Assembly: GCA_943841885.1 (NCBI GenBank)
Contig: CALSZZ010000001.1
Location: 391,156 to 455,155 of the forward strand
Source of the DNA: Candidatus Thalassarchaeaceae archaeon
GTDB lineage: Archaea; Thermoplasmatota; Poseidoniia; Poseidoniales; Thalassarchaeaceae
Length of the DNA: 64,000 nt
Direction of reading: 5' to 3'
This document shows, piece after piece, positions 6,250 to 13,478 of the stretch (position 1 is the first letter of the stretch; each line of letters opens with the position of its first letter). The notes beneath the pieces were generated by a model. It had not been told where the DNA came from. It worked only from the letters and a program-made list of their open reading frames with translations, and made no database searches. A program made the position numbers and the translations under genes.

Positions 6250-9200
6250 TCAGCATCCTATTCCATCAACAAGATTGTTAAGATTCTTGTTCATCATGGA
6301 CAGGTAGTCATCGTTAACGTCACTTGGAGCCATTTCCATGGTATACAATATCTCTATTGATACTCCTGTATCTTCAACAATACTATTTACTGCGTTTTGG
6401 TTAGTATATTCTTCAACGAAAAGAACTGTTATTCCCTTTTCATTAATTGCCTCAGTAACTTTGATTATATCCTGTGGAGAAGGTTCTCCTTCAGGATCTA
6501 ATCCATGCAGAGTAATAATGTCGATATCATAGCTTACGGAAATGTAGGAGTATGCATTGTGGTTTGCTACTATTGTTTTATCGTGGCCTCCTGCAACACA
6601 AGTTCCACCTTCTCCGAATGCGTTCTCATAATTATTATCCAAAGTTTGCAATTGTGCTTTGTATGAATCAGCATTAGCGGTAAAATCACTAGTCCCCTCA
6701 GGGAAAGTTAAGATTAGTTTCTCTAGAACAACATTAAGTTGTGCTTCAAAAGCCTCTGGGTCGAGCCAGCTGTGAGGATCATATGTGAAAGACTCACCAT
6801 CCTCTGCAACTATTGAACTATCCCCGTCTTCATCACCATGATCGTCATGATCATCACCATGATCACTGTGATCATCATGAGCACCTGCTCCTTCTTGAGC
6901 GATTGGCTCAATATCGGTTCCTGCAGAGTCTTTCAGATAATGCGCATCACGCTCAAATTCGGTAGGTACGTATTGAGCATACATTGCCATACCTGATATT
7001 CCAGATGTATCAATAGTGAATAATGAATCATCTCCAGTACCAACATGTAATTCGAAACAGGAACCAGTCGCAGCAATTGAGGTCATGGTTTCTCCATCTT
7101 CAACAACAGTACAATCTCCTTCTATTAGTGCTTCAACACCAGATTCTAGGGAGTGCATGTTCTCTTCAGTAGGTGAATCCGTTGGTATTAGTACAAGTCT
7201 CATAGTAGGATCAGCATAGTCGCCACCAACTTTCTGCATGGACCATGTATGAGTAGCGTCACTCATCTCGAACATACCTGCCCACTCGAAGGGACCAGCT
7301 CCATGGTCGTCATGATCTTCATGCCCTCCTTCTCCCTTCATTACAAAGATTTCAACATCTTTAGGTAAAGCAAACCCATAATCGCCCTCTGCCTCAATAT
7401 GGATAACAACTGCTCCCACTTCATGGTGTTCCTCTTCATCGGAGTGATTGTCTCCAGCAGTCCACATCAAGCCAGCAGCTTGACAGTCGGATTCAGTTGT
7501 AAGACTCATATTTACAGTGTGAGTACTCATGTCATAGCAGACCATTTCATCATGATCATCGTGGTCATCATGAGCGTGATCCATTTGACTCCAAGGGAAT
7601 CCACCACAGCCAGTATCTAAGTCCGTAGCAATCGCGTTTTCAGCAGATAGTGCATCAGCCTCGGTTTCAGCAGCGTAAGTTGACTGGCAATAATACAGTT
7701 CTCCAGAGTCCCATGTCCAATCATATTTAGACCAAAGCCCAGGGCTCCATGAGGCTGCACCATTCTCCGCAACAGCCCACATCTCATCATTATCATAATG
7801 AGTGATAGTATTATTATTCCAGGAATCAGAATCTATAATTTGACTTGAGTTCCATTCATCCATCCATTCTCCTTCAATAGAAATTGCCTCAAAGAAAGAA
7901 AGTGTATGTGCAACTAGTTCAGCATGGATTTCTCGTAGAACATGATCATCATGCCCTAACCACATGTCCCCTGCAGCTTCACACTCTTCCTCAGTTGATT
8001 CATAGTTCTCATGTGCCTCTGCGTTATGGCACATTTCATCACCATGATCGTCATGATCATCACCATGATCACTGTGATCATCATGAGCACCTGCTCCTTC
8101 TTGAGCGATTGGCTCAATATCGGTTCCTGCAGAGTCTTTCAGATAATGCGCATCACGCTCAAATTCGGTAGGTACGTATTGAGCATACATTGCCATACCT
8201 GATATTCCAGATGTATCAATAGTGAATAATGAATCATCTCCAGTACCAACATGTAATTCGAAACAGGAACCAGTCGCAGCAATTGAGGTCATGGTTTCTC
8301 CATCTTCAACAACAGTACAATCTCCTTCTATTAGTGCTTCAACACCAGATTCTAGGGAGTGCATGTTCTCTTCAGTAGGTGAATCCGTTGGTATTAGTAC
8401 AAGTCTCATAGTAGGATCAGCATAGTCGCCACCAACTTTCTGCATGGACCATGTATGAGTAGCGTCACTCATCTCGAACATACCTGCCCACTCGAAGGGA
8501 CCAGCTCCATGGCCATGGTCATGATGGTCATGATGAGCATGTCCTCCTAACATTTTGAGCACGGCCATATTGAAGTCTTCATCATGTTCTGACTCAAACT
8601 CTAGAATGTGCTCTCCTTCTTCCATGTGAAATACCTGAATTGTTGTATCTGCCGGACAAGCCTCTGGGTTTTCGAAAGTCATCTCAGCTTCAGAGTGTTC
8701 ATGGCCATCATGATCATCATGGTCATCATGGTCATCGGTATCATCATGGTCATCATGGTCCTCAGTATCATTATGATCATCATGGTCATCATGGTCATCA
8801 TGGTCATCCTCTGACATCATTGCAAGTGTAGTACTTTCGAATGGTCCATTATTCAATAGCTCACATAGGTTAGATACTAACATTGATTCATAATCGAGAG
8901 TAGTTTGCCCTGATGGCATTGCGTGTGTCATGTAGGAGGGAGGTGCATTATCAAGAGAGGAAAGTGTAGAATCTACCCAAGGCTCAAGATTTAATCCATG
9001 ATAGAAGAAAAGGTCGCTGTTTTGTAAACGAACTATATCTGCCACTGAAGGCTCGTAATCATGGACAGGAATATTATTTTGGCTCATGTATTCAACTTTT
9101 ACATGATCTCCTGCTACTGCAGAAACTAATTCTCCGACATGGTATGTTGAAACCATTACATTACCAAAAGGTAAAATTTGGTCATCTGATGTTGTATTAT

Positions 9201-9336
9201 TACCAGTATCAGTATTGTCTTCAATATCGTTATCAGCAGGTAAAGGGGCATCTTCTTCAGCATCTAGGCACCCCGCCATGCTTGATATAATCATAATCAA
9301 ACTTACCATTAGTGCTCTATTCCATTGCGTGTTCAT
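6250..9336 (-). CDS. Giant ZnuA-like metal-binding lipoprotein with two identical internal modules
   Basis: This 1028-aa lipoprotein has a signal peptide and lipobox (SSMAGC, Cys22), a Thr/Asp-rich linker, and then the N-lobe of a cluster A-I metal-binding protein (VMVSTYHVGELVSAVAG, VHDYEPSVADIVRLQNSDLF, FYHGLNLEPW). The C-lobe starts near residue 850 (YDPHSWLDPEAF, KTIVANHNAYSYIS, VLFVEEYTNQ). The usual short His-rich loop between the lobes is replaced by about 650 residues rich in DDH repeats, two Cys modules (C...EECEAAGDMW; C...SDCQAAGLMW) and two identical 159-aa modules (residues 276-434 and 678-836). Family members are normally about 300-350 aa. A GAGGAGG ribosome binding site precedes the ATG. 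It likely captures zinc outside the membrane for the importer. Confidence 0.92.
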   Translation of the reverse strand: MNTQWNRALMVSLIMIISSMAGCLDAEEDAPLPADNDIEDNTDTGNNTTSDDQILPFGNVMVSTYHVGELVSAVAGDHVKVEYMSQNNIPVHDYEPSVADIVRLQNSDLFFYHGLNLEPWVDSTLSSLDNAPPSYMTHAMPSGQTTLDYESMLVSNLCELLNNGPFESTTLAMMSEDDHDDHDDHDDHNDTEDHDDHDDTDDHDDHDDHDGHEHSEAEMTFENPEACPADTTIQVFHMEEGEHILEFESEHDEDFNMAVLKMLGGHAHHDHHDHGHGAGPFEWAGMFEMSDATHTWSMQKVGGDYADPTMRLVLIPTDSPTEENMHSLESGVEALIEGDCTVVEDGETMTSIAATGSCFELHVGTGDDSLFTIDTSGISGMAMYAQYVPTEFERDAHYLKDSAGTDIEPIAQEGAGAHDDHSDHGDDHDDHGDEMCHNAEAHENYESTEEECEAAGDMWLGHDDHVLREIHAELVAHTLSFFEAISIEGEWMDEWNSSQIIDSDSWNNNTITHYDNDEMWAVAENGAASWSPGLWSKYDWTWDSGELYYCQSTYAAETEADALSAENAIATDLDTGCGGFPWSQMDHAHDDHDDHDEMVCYDMSTHTVNMSLTTESDCQAAGLMWTAGDNHSDEEEHHEVGAVVIHIEAEGDYGFALPKDVEIFVMKGEGGHEDHDDHGAGPFEWAGMFEMSDATHTWSMQKVGGDYADPTMRLVLIPTDSPTEENMHSLESGVEALIEGDCTVVEDGETMTSIAATGSCFELHVGTGDDSLFTIDTSGISGMAMYAQYVPTEFERDAHYLKDSAGTDIEPIAQEGAGAHDDHSDHGDDHDDHGDEDGDSSIVAEDGESFTYDPHSWLDPEAFEAQLNVVLEKLILTFPEGTSDFTANADSYKAQLQTLDNNYENAFGEGGTCVAGGHDKTIVANHNAYSYISVSYDIDIITLHGLDPEGEPSPQDIIKVTEAINEKGITVLFVEEYTNQNAVNSIVEDTGVSIEILYTMEMAPSDVNDDYLSMMNKNLNNLVDGIGC
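6829..7306. repeat. 478-bp direct repeat, copy 1 (inside the zinc-binding lipoprotein)
   Basis: This stretch is repeated at 8035-8512 with a constant offset of 1206 bp, and I see no difference between copies on reading. The offset equals 402 codons, so both copies are translated in the same frame. The flanks are unrelated on one side and only similar in His-rich character on the other. Confidence 0.9.
8035..8512. repeat. 478-bp direct repeat, copy 2 (inside the zinc-binding lipoprotein)
   Basis: Second copy of the repeat at 6829-7306. It encodes the module that begins GAGPFEWAGMFEMSDATHTW and ends in the DDHSDHGDDHDDHGDE acidic/His run. Identity at the DNA level, including synonymous sites, means a recent duplication, gene conversion, or an assembly artefact. 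Confidence 0.9.
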
Positions 9337-9360
9337 AGCCTCCTCGCCCTGCTATTAACT

Positions 9361-9381
9361 ATTTAATTAATATTATTAAAT
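9361..9381. promoter_or_regulatory. Candidate operator palindrome between zinc lipoprotein and NikR-like regulator
   Basis: ATTTAAT-N7-ATTAAAT lies in the 90-bp divergent intergenic region, where TATA boxes for both genes would fall. NikR-type regulators bind inverted repeats, so this is a candidate site for autoregulation and importer control. It is made only of A and T, so chance is quite possible. Confidence 0.25.
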
Positions 9382-9426
9382 ATTCATTTGGTAATTATTA
9401 TTAACTCGTTCTTATCCGGCAAAAAT

Positions 9427-9852
9427 ATGAGTCAAATTATATCTTTTAGTACTGACAAAAAATTTGCAAATGACCTAGATAATATTATAGAAAAATCTGG
9501 ATATCAAAATCGGAGCAGATTCCTTCGGGATGCTTCTTTATTTTTCGCAGATATGCAACAACGTGGAGAACTGATGAAGATGAAAGATGATGAAATACTT
9601 GAAGGTCATTTAATAGTCTATTATCAACATGGAATCGAACATAAATTATTAGATATTAGGCATTCTAAAAAATTATCGATAAGTTCCTATAATCACAGTT
9701 GCCTAAAGCATAGTCATTCCTGTGTCGATATTCTTCAATCAATTGGGAGTGCAGAAGATTATCGCGAGATAATTAAACAATTACAAAATACTCCTAGTGT
9801 AGATAAGGTTCAATTTATTAGCGCTCCTTTGAGAGAAGAGGGTTGTTGTTAA
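9427..9852 (+). CDS. NikR-like ribbon-helix-helix metal-responsive regulator
   Basis: From ATG 9427 the product is 141 aa; the frame is open upstream to 9388, but ribbon-helix-helix proteins start right before the strand (SQIISFSTDKKFANDLDNII). After the DNA-binding ribbon and two helices (GYQNRSRFLRDASLFF) comes an ACT-like metal domain with LIVYYQHG and SYNHSCLKHSHSCVDIL. These match the NikR pattern of one His, then H-x-H and Cys ligands. The tail ends EEGCC, an extra possible metal site. It is divergent from the zinc-type binding protein across 90 bp, so I infer that it controls that importer in response to metal. Whether it senses Ni or Zn is open. Confidence 0.85.
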   Translation: MSQIISFSTDKKFANDLDNIIEKSGYQNRSRFLRDASLFFADMQQRGELMKMKDDEILEGHLIVYYQHGIEHKLLDIRHSKKLSISSYNHSCLKHSHSCVDILQSIGSAEDYREIIKQLQNTPSVDKVQFISAPLREEGCC

Positions 9853-9918
9853 GAAAATTATTATATTTTTTGTATCATATACCAAATTCATAAAATACCT
9901 GTTTTTGATGCAGCGATC

Positions 9919-10317
9919 ATGAGTAAAAAATTTTTTGTCAAAATAGTGACTGATCCGGAAGTAGATTTGAGGAAATGTGTAGTTGGATTAGCATGTGCAT
10001 CTCAAGCGATTAAAGATGGACACGATGTTAGTATTTTCTTCGCTGCAAATGGGGTTAAAATGTTAAATTCAAGATATCTTAAAAGTATAAATCAAATGGA
10101 AGTTTTTCCTAGTAATATGATTTTTGATATTCTAAATTCAGTCACCCAAGGTGCGATAAATGTTTATTGTTCAACTGGTTCCCAAGCAGCTAATGGAGTC
10201 ACATCTGAGAATGCAGGAGAAAAGCTTCTCCAAGGTTATGAAAAATGGATGACATGGAGTGGTCCTCCTGGGGTAATTGAACTTAGTGCGGCTTCTGAAA
10301 TCCAACTTATCTATTGA
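9919..10317 (+). CDS. DsrE/F-like family protein
   Basis: This 132-aa protein fits the DsrE-like fold: KKFFVKIVTDPE as first strand, then a helix with GLACASQAIKDGHDVSIFFAANGV, the phrase in which DsrE/YchN-type proteins place their second strand and loop, and a final VIELSAASEIQLI. Cys20 and Cys26 lie in the first helix and another Cys (VYCSTGSQAANG) in the position often used by sulfur carriers of this group. The role is probably small-molecule or sulfur-relay chemistry in the cytosol, but active-site cysteines are not certain. It is followed by a GST gene in the same direction, 59 nt away. Confidence 0.75.
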   Translation: MSKKFFVKIVTDPEVDLRKCVVGLACASQAIKDGHDVSIFFAANGVKMLNSRYLKSINQMEVFPSNMIFDILNSVTQGAINVYCSTGSQAANGVTSENAGEKLLQGYEKWMTWSGPPGVIELSAASEIQLIY

Positions 10318-10376
10318 TAAAGAATAATTAAATCATAGGGAGACTATTCAAGTAGAGTGAGACAGGAGGGAGTAAT

Positions 10377-11048
10377 ATGTTACGTTTGATTTATTTCTCA
10401 ACACCTGGAAGAGCGGAGGCGATACGTGTTGCATTATCCCTTTCTGGAGAGCAATGGGAAGATGTTACTGTAGATGGGATAAAATATCGTTCGATGAAAG
10501 ATAATGGCGACCTCCCTTGGGGTATGTTACCTGTTTTGCAAACTCCAAACGGAACTATCGCAGAATCTACAGCAATACTAAGATTCGTAGGCAGGATGTC
10601 TGGTTTTGTTCCTGATGAGCAATTTCAAAGAGCAAAAGCAGATGAATTCATAGATGGAATGGAGCCTTTATCCAAGGCACTAGACTCTACCTTTGGAATT
10701 TCAGATGACGATGAAAGGATTAGGTTGAGAAAGGAAGTATTTGGACCTGATGGAAATGGTACTAAAAATCTACTATTATTAGAAAGAAAAATTAGTGAAT
10801 CCAAGACTGGATGGGCAGCAGGTACCGATGATATGAGTATTGCAGATCTTAAATTATTTACAGGTCTTTTCGGCCTATTCTCTGGAAATTATGATGGAAT
10901 AGATGCTGCAGTAATTTCTAATTATCCTCGACTAATTGAATATCATGATAAAATTGCAAATGATCCTAGGATTAAACAATACTATGCAGGAACCAATTCA
11001 GAAGATATTCGTTGGACTTTTCTGCCAGGTGCTTTCAAACAGAATTGA
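10377..11048 (+). CDS. Glutathione S-transferase family protein
   Basis: At 223 aa the length is typical for a cytosolic GST. The N-terminal thioredoxin-like domain has LIYFSTPGRAEAIRVALSLSG (sigma/alpha-like opening with a Tyr near residue 5), the cis-Pro MLPVLQTPNG and the glutathione gamma-Glu contact ESTAILRFVGR. The C-terminal helical domain includes GTDDMSIADLKLFTGLF, the N-capping box motif. A GGAGGG ribosome site 6 nt before the ATG sets the start. GSTs are uncommon in archaea, which usually lack glutathione, so the thiol substrate is unclear and the gene was probably acquired by transfer. Confidence 0.92.
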   Translation: MLRLIYFSTPGRAEAIRVALSLSGEQWEDVTVDGIKYRSMKDNGDLPWGMLPVLQTPNGTIAESTAILRFVGRMSGFVPDEQFQRAKADEFIDGMEPLSKALDSTFGISDDDERIRLRKEVFGPDGNGTKNLLLLERKISESKTGWAAGTDDMSIADLKLFTGLFGLFSGNYDGIDAAVISNYPRLIEYHDKIANDPRIKQYYAGTNSEDIRWTFLPGAFKQN

Positions 11049-11079
11049 AAAATTTACTCTGGTTTTTAAAATAAGATAT

Positions 11080-11622
11080 TTATTCGCCCTTGGCAAATGA
11101 AATTAGACGATCTATGGGCAGATGATCAACTGTATCTTTGCAGTAATGTGCCTCTACAATCTTTCCTTCTTCATCTATTAAAATATCGACTGGTATAGTC
11201 GACATTTTGGACATTGAGAGTGTCAGTGGTATGTATCCCTTAAATATAGCCTGCAAAGTAGTTATTGGTGCCCTCAATGGTGCAAATAAAACTCTAGAAA
11301 TGGATTTATGGACACCATTTTCTAGGAAATACTGGTATGTTTCATCTGCTACTATCGTAAATTTTGGGTTGTGTTTTGCCATCTTTTCGGTAAGATCGGA
11401 TATCTCGGCATCAAAAACGCCAACCATAATGGTATCATCTGGAAACTCATCCCATCTTTTCATAATCTTATTAATTCTGATATTACAAAAGGGACAAGTG
11501 GAGAAACGATAGAAGGTAAAAATAATTCTCTTACCCTTGTTTGAAGACATTGTAAATATACTTCCGTCTATTGCTGGCAATGAAATATCTGGAGCAGAAT
11601 CTCCAATTTTTAATTTGGCCAT
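11080..11622 (-). CDS. AhpC/TSA-type thioredoxin-fold redoxin with CPFC motif
   Basis: The 180-aa protein starts with the peroxiredoxin-like segment KIGDSAPDISLPAIDG and has a CPFC motif after TFYRFST (Cys about 43 and 46). This is closer to AhpC/TSA-family redoxins than to classical 2-Cys peroxiredoxins, which carry a single peroxidatic Cys in PxxxTxxC. A later IPVDILIDEEGKIVEAHYC strand-turn-strand holds the cis-Pro region and a third Cys. It should reduce disulfides or peroxides in the cytosol. It is convergent with the GST gene (31 nt between stops), forming a small redox neighbourhood. Confidence 0.85.
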   Translation of the reverse strand: MAKLKIGDSAPDISLPAIDGSIFTMSSNKGKRIIFTFYRFSTCPFCNIRINKIMKRWDEFPDDTIMVGVFDAEISDLTEKMAKHNPKFTIVADETYQYFLENGVHKSISRVLFAPLRAPITTLQAIFKGYIPLTLSMSKMSTIPVDILIDEEGKIVEAHYCKDTVDHLPIDRLISFAKGE

Positions 11623-11778
11623 ATACCTTCGAATTAGGTTTAATGTAAAAAGTACACTATGTTAACTGAAAAAAAAATATACTATTCTGAACAAAAATTT
11701 AAATTTCTAATCACTATCAGTTGTTTATAATTTGTGTTAGAATCTAGTTTGAATTTAGTGATAAAAGGAGATAAAAAG

Positions 11779-13374
11779 ATGGGAAAAGCAATTGTATGGT
11801 TTCGTAATTTGTTGAGAATTCATGATAATCCCCTACTAAATTGGGTACATTCTTCAGAAGAAATAGATGAAATTATTCCGATATATATTATTGATGTAGA
11901 ATGGTTTAATCAAGATTCAAATGCCATAGGCCATAATCGAAAAAAGTTCCTATTTGAGTCCCTTTTAGACTTAAATCAAAATTTTAAAAAGAAATATGGT
12001 ACAAACATTCTAATTCTTTATGGTAAATCGTCAGAAGTAATTAGTTCTATCATTGAAAGTTTAGATTCTGAGCTAAAATATCTAATATGTGATTATTGTT
12101 CTGAACCACGTAAACGGAATTCTATTAATGAAATAAAAGATAATTTATCACATTCCGGTATTGGTGTTAAAATATTTCCTGCGGTTAATACTATTTTGGA
12201 TATAGAAATAATAATTCAATCCCCAAATTATGTAAATCCTAAGTCAGCAAAAGATATTGATAAAATATTTAGAGAAAATTTTGAAGAAAGTCCGAATGGA
12301 TATTTTGTTGGTGAGTCCTTATCTCCTCCGGATGATTTGAGATTCGATTTAGATGCTATGGTTAACATGATTAAGAAATATCCAATTAAAAAATACCATG
12401 TAACAGACGATATGCTCAAGAATAGATTAACAAAATTGAAATTGGATTTTAATATGGTTGATTCTTATTTTATTGGAGGTGAAAAAGAAGGATTAGAAAG
12501 ACTAAAACGGAAAATTTCCAAAAGACCAGATTTTGTCAATTCATTCAAAAAACCGAATACAATTTCAACAAATAAAAAAGATAATCCACTGGAACCAACA
12601 ACTACAGGACTATCTCCTTACCTTAGTAATGGTTGTCTTTCTCCCAGGTTAGTTTGGAATGAATGTTTAAGAATTCATTTTAATTCAAGACACGAAAATC
12701 CTCCTGAGTCACTACATGGGCAACTTATGTTTAGAGAGATGTTTTATCTTCTTTCGAGATCAGTAAAAAATTGGGATAATGATGTAGGTAATTCAAATTG
12801 CAAAACGATTCGTTGGGGGGACTATGATAATGAAAAAATAAAAGCATGGGAATCAGGTAAGACGGGTTTTCCATATATTGATGCTATGATGAGGCAACTT
12901 GAGTCGACAGGTTGGATGCATCACCTAGGCAGACATGCTGTTTCTTGCTTTCTAACCCGTGGGCAACTTTGGCAGAACTGGAAATATGGCAGAGATATTT
13001 TTGAAAAGAAATTAGTTGATTCTGATTGGGCACTGAATAATGGTAATTGGCTTTGGCTTGCAGGGGTTGCTCCTTTTTCAATGCCTTATTATCGGATTTA
13101 TAACCCATGTCCTGATTCTAAATCAAGTCTTAACGTAGAAACTATTGAAACAAATTTTATTCGTCAATGGATACCAGAACTCGCTATGTTTCCATCAAAG
13201 TACATTTACGAACCACATTTGGCTCCAATTGCTGTTCAGAAGTCATCGGAATGTATTATTGGAACAGATTACCCTTATCCGATGGTTGATAGAAAACTTT
13301 CTAGAAAAGAAAATCTGATTCTTTTCAAACAGAGTAACGAACGGATATTGGCCTCAAAAAAAAATAATTTTTGA
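11779..13374 (+). CDS. Cryptochrome/photolyase family, (6-4) photolyase-like
   Basis: ATG 11779 follows an AAAGGAGAT ribosome site, giving 531 aa with the family start KAIVWFRNLLRIHDNPLL. The N-terminal alpha/beta antenna domain is followed by the FAD-binding helical domain: TTGLSPYLSNGCLSPRLVW, QLMFREMFYLL, then GWMHHLGRHAVSCFLTRG. His382 and His386 in this last motif align with the His pair essential for (6-4) photoproduct repair; CPD photolyases and DASH cryptochromes have other residues there. DSDWALNNGNWLWLAG matches the flavin-site segment of the same branch. It probably repairs UV (6-4) lesions in sunlit water. A cryptochrome (signalling) role cannot be excluded. Confidence 0.9.
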   Translation: MGKAIVWFRNLLRIHDNPLLNWVHSSEEIDEIIPIYIIDVEWFNQDSNAIGHNRKKFLFESLLDLNQNFKKKYGTNILILYGKSSEVISSIIESLDSELKYLICDYCSEPRKRNSINEIKDNLSHSGIGVKIFPAVNTILDIEIIIQSPNYVNPKSAKDIDKIFRENFEESPNGYFVGESLSPPDDLRFDLDAMVNMIKKYPIKKYHVTDDMLKNRLTKLKLDFNMVDSYFIGGEKEGLERLKRKISKRPDFVNSFKKPNTISTNKKDNPLEPTTTGLSPYLSNGCLSPRLVWNECLRIHFNSRHENPPESLHGQLMFREMFYLLSRSVKNWDNDVGNSNCKTIRWGDYDNEKIKAWESGKTGFPYIDAMMRQLESTGWMHHLGRHAVSCFLTRGQLWQNWKYGRDIFEKKLVDSDWALNNGNWLWLAGVAPFSMPYYRIYNPCPDSKSSLNVETIETNFIRQWIPELAMFPSKYIYEPHLAPIAVQKSSECIIGTDYPYPMVDRKLSRKENLILFKQSNERILASKKNNF

Positions 13375-13478
13375 ATAATAATACCAACAACATAAAAGAA
13401 TTTACCATCCATTTACCATTAGGGTTCAAAAATCTCTTTGACAGATAAAAATCTCTCTATTCTTGATTTAGTTTTGTT

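Noticed and set aside
7016..8425. Two identical plus-strand ORFs (7016-7219 and 8222-8425)
   Set aside because: They are antisense shadows of the duplicated module; their identity just reflects the direct repeat.
8695..8815. Dense repeats of ATCATGGTC-type units that look like a minisatellite or CRISPR-like array
   Set aside because: They are codons for the Asp-His runs of the zinc-binding lipoprotein, without regular spacers.
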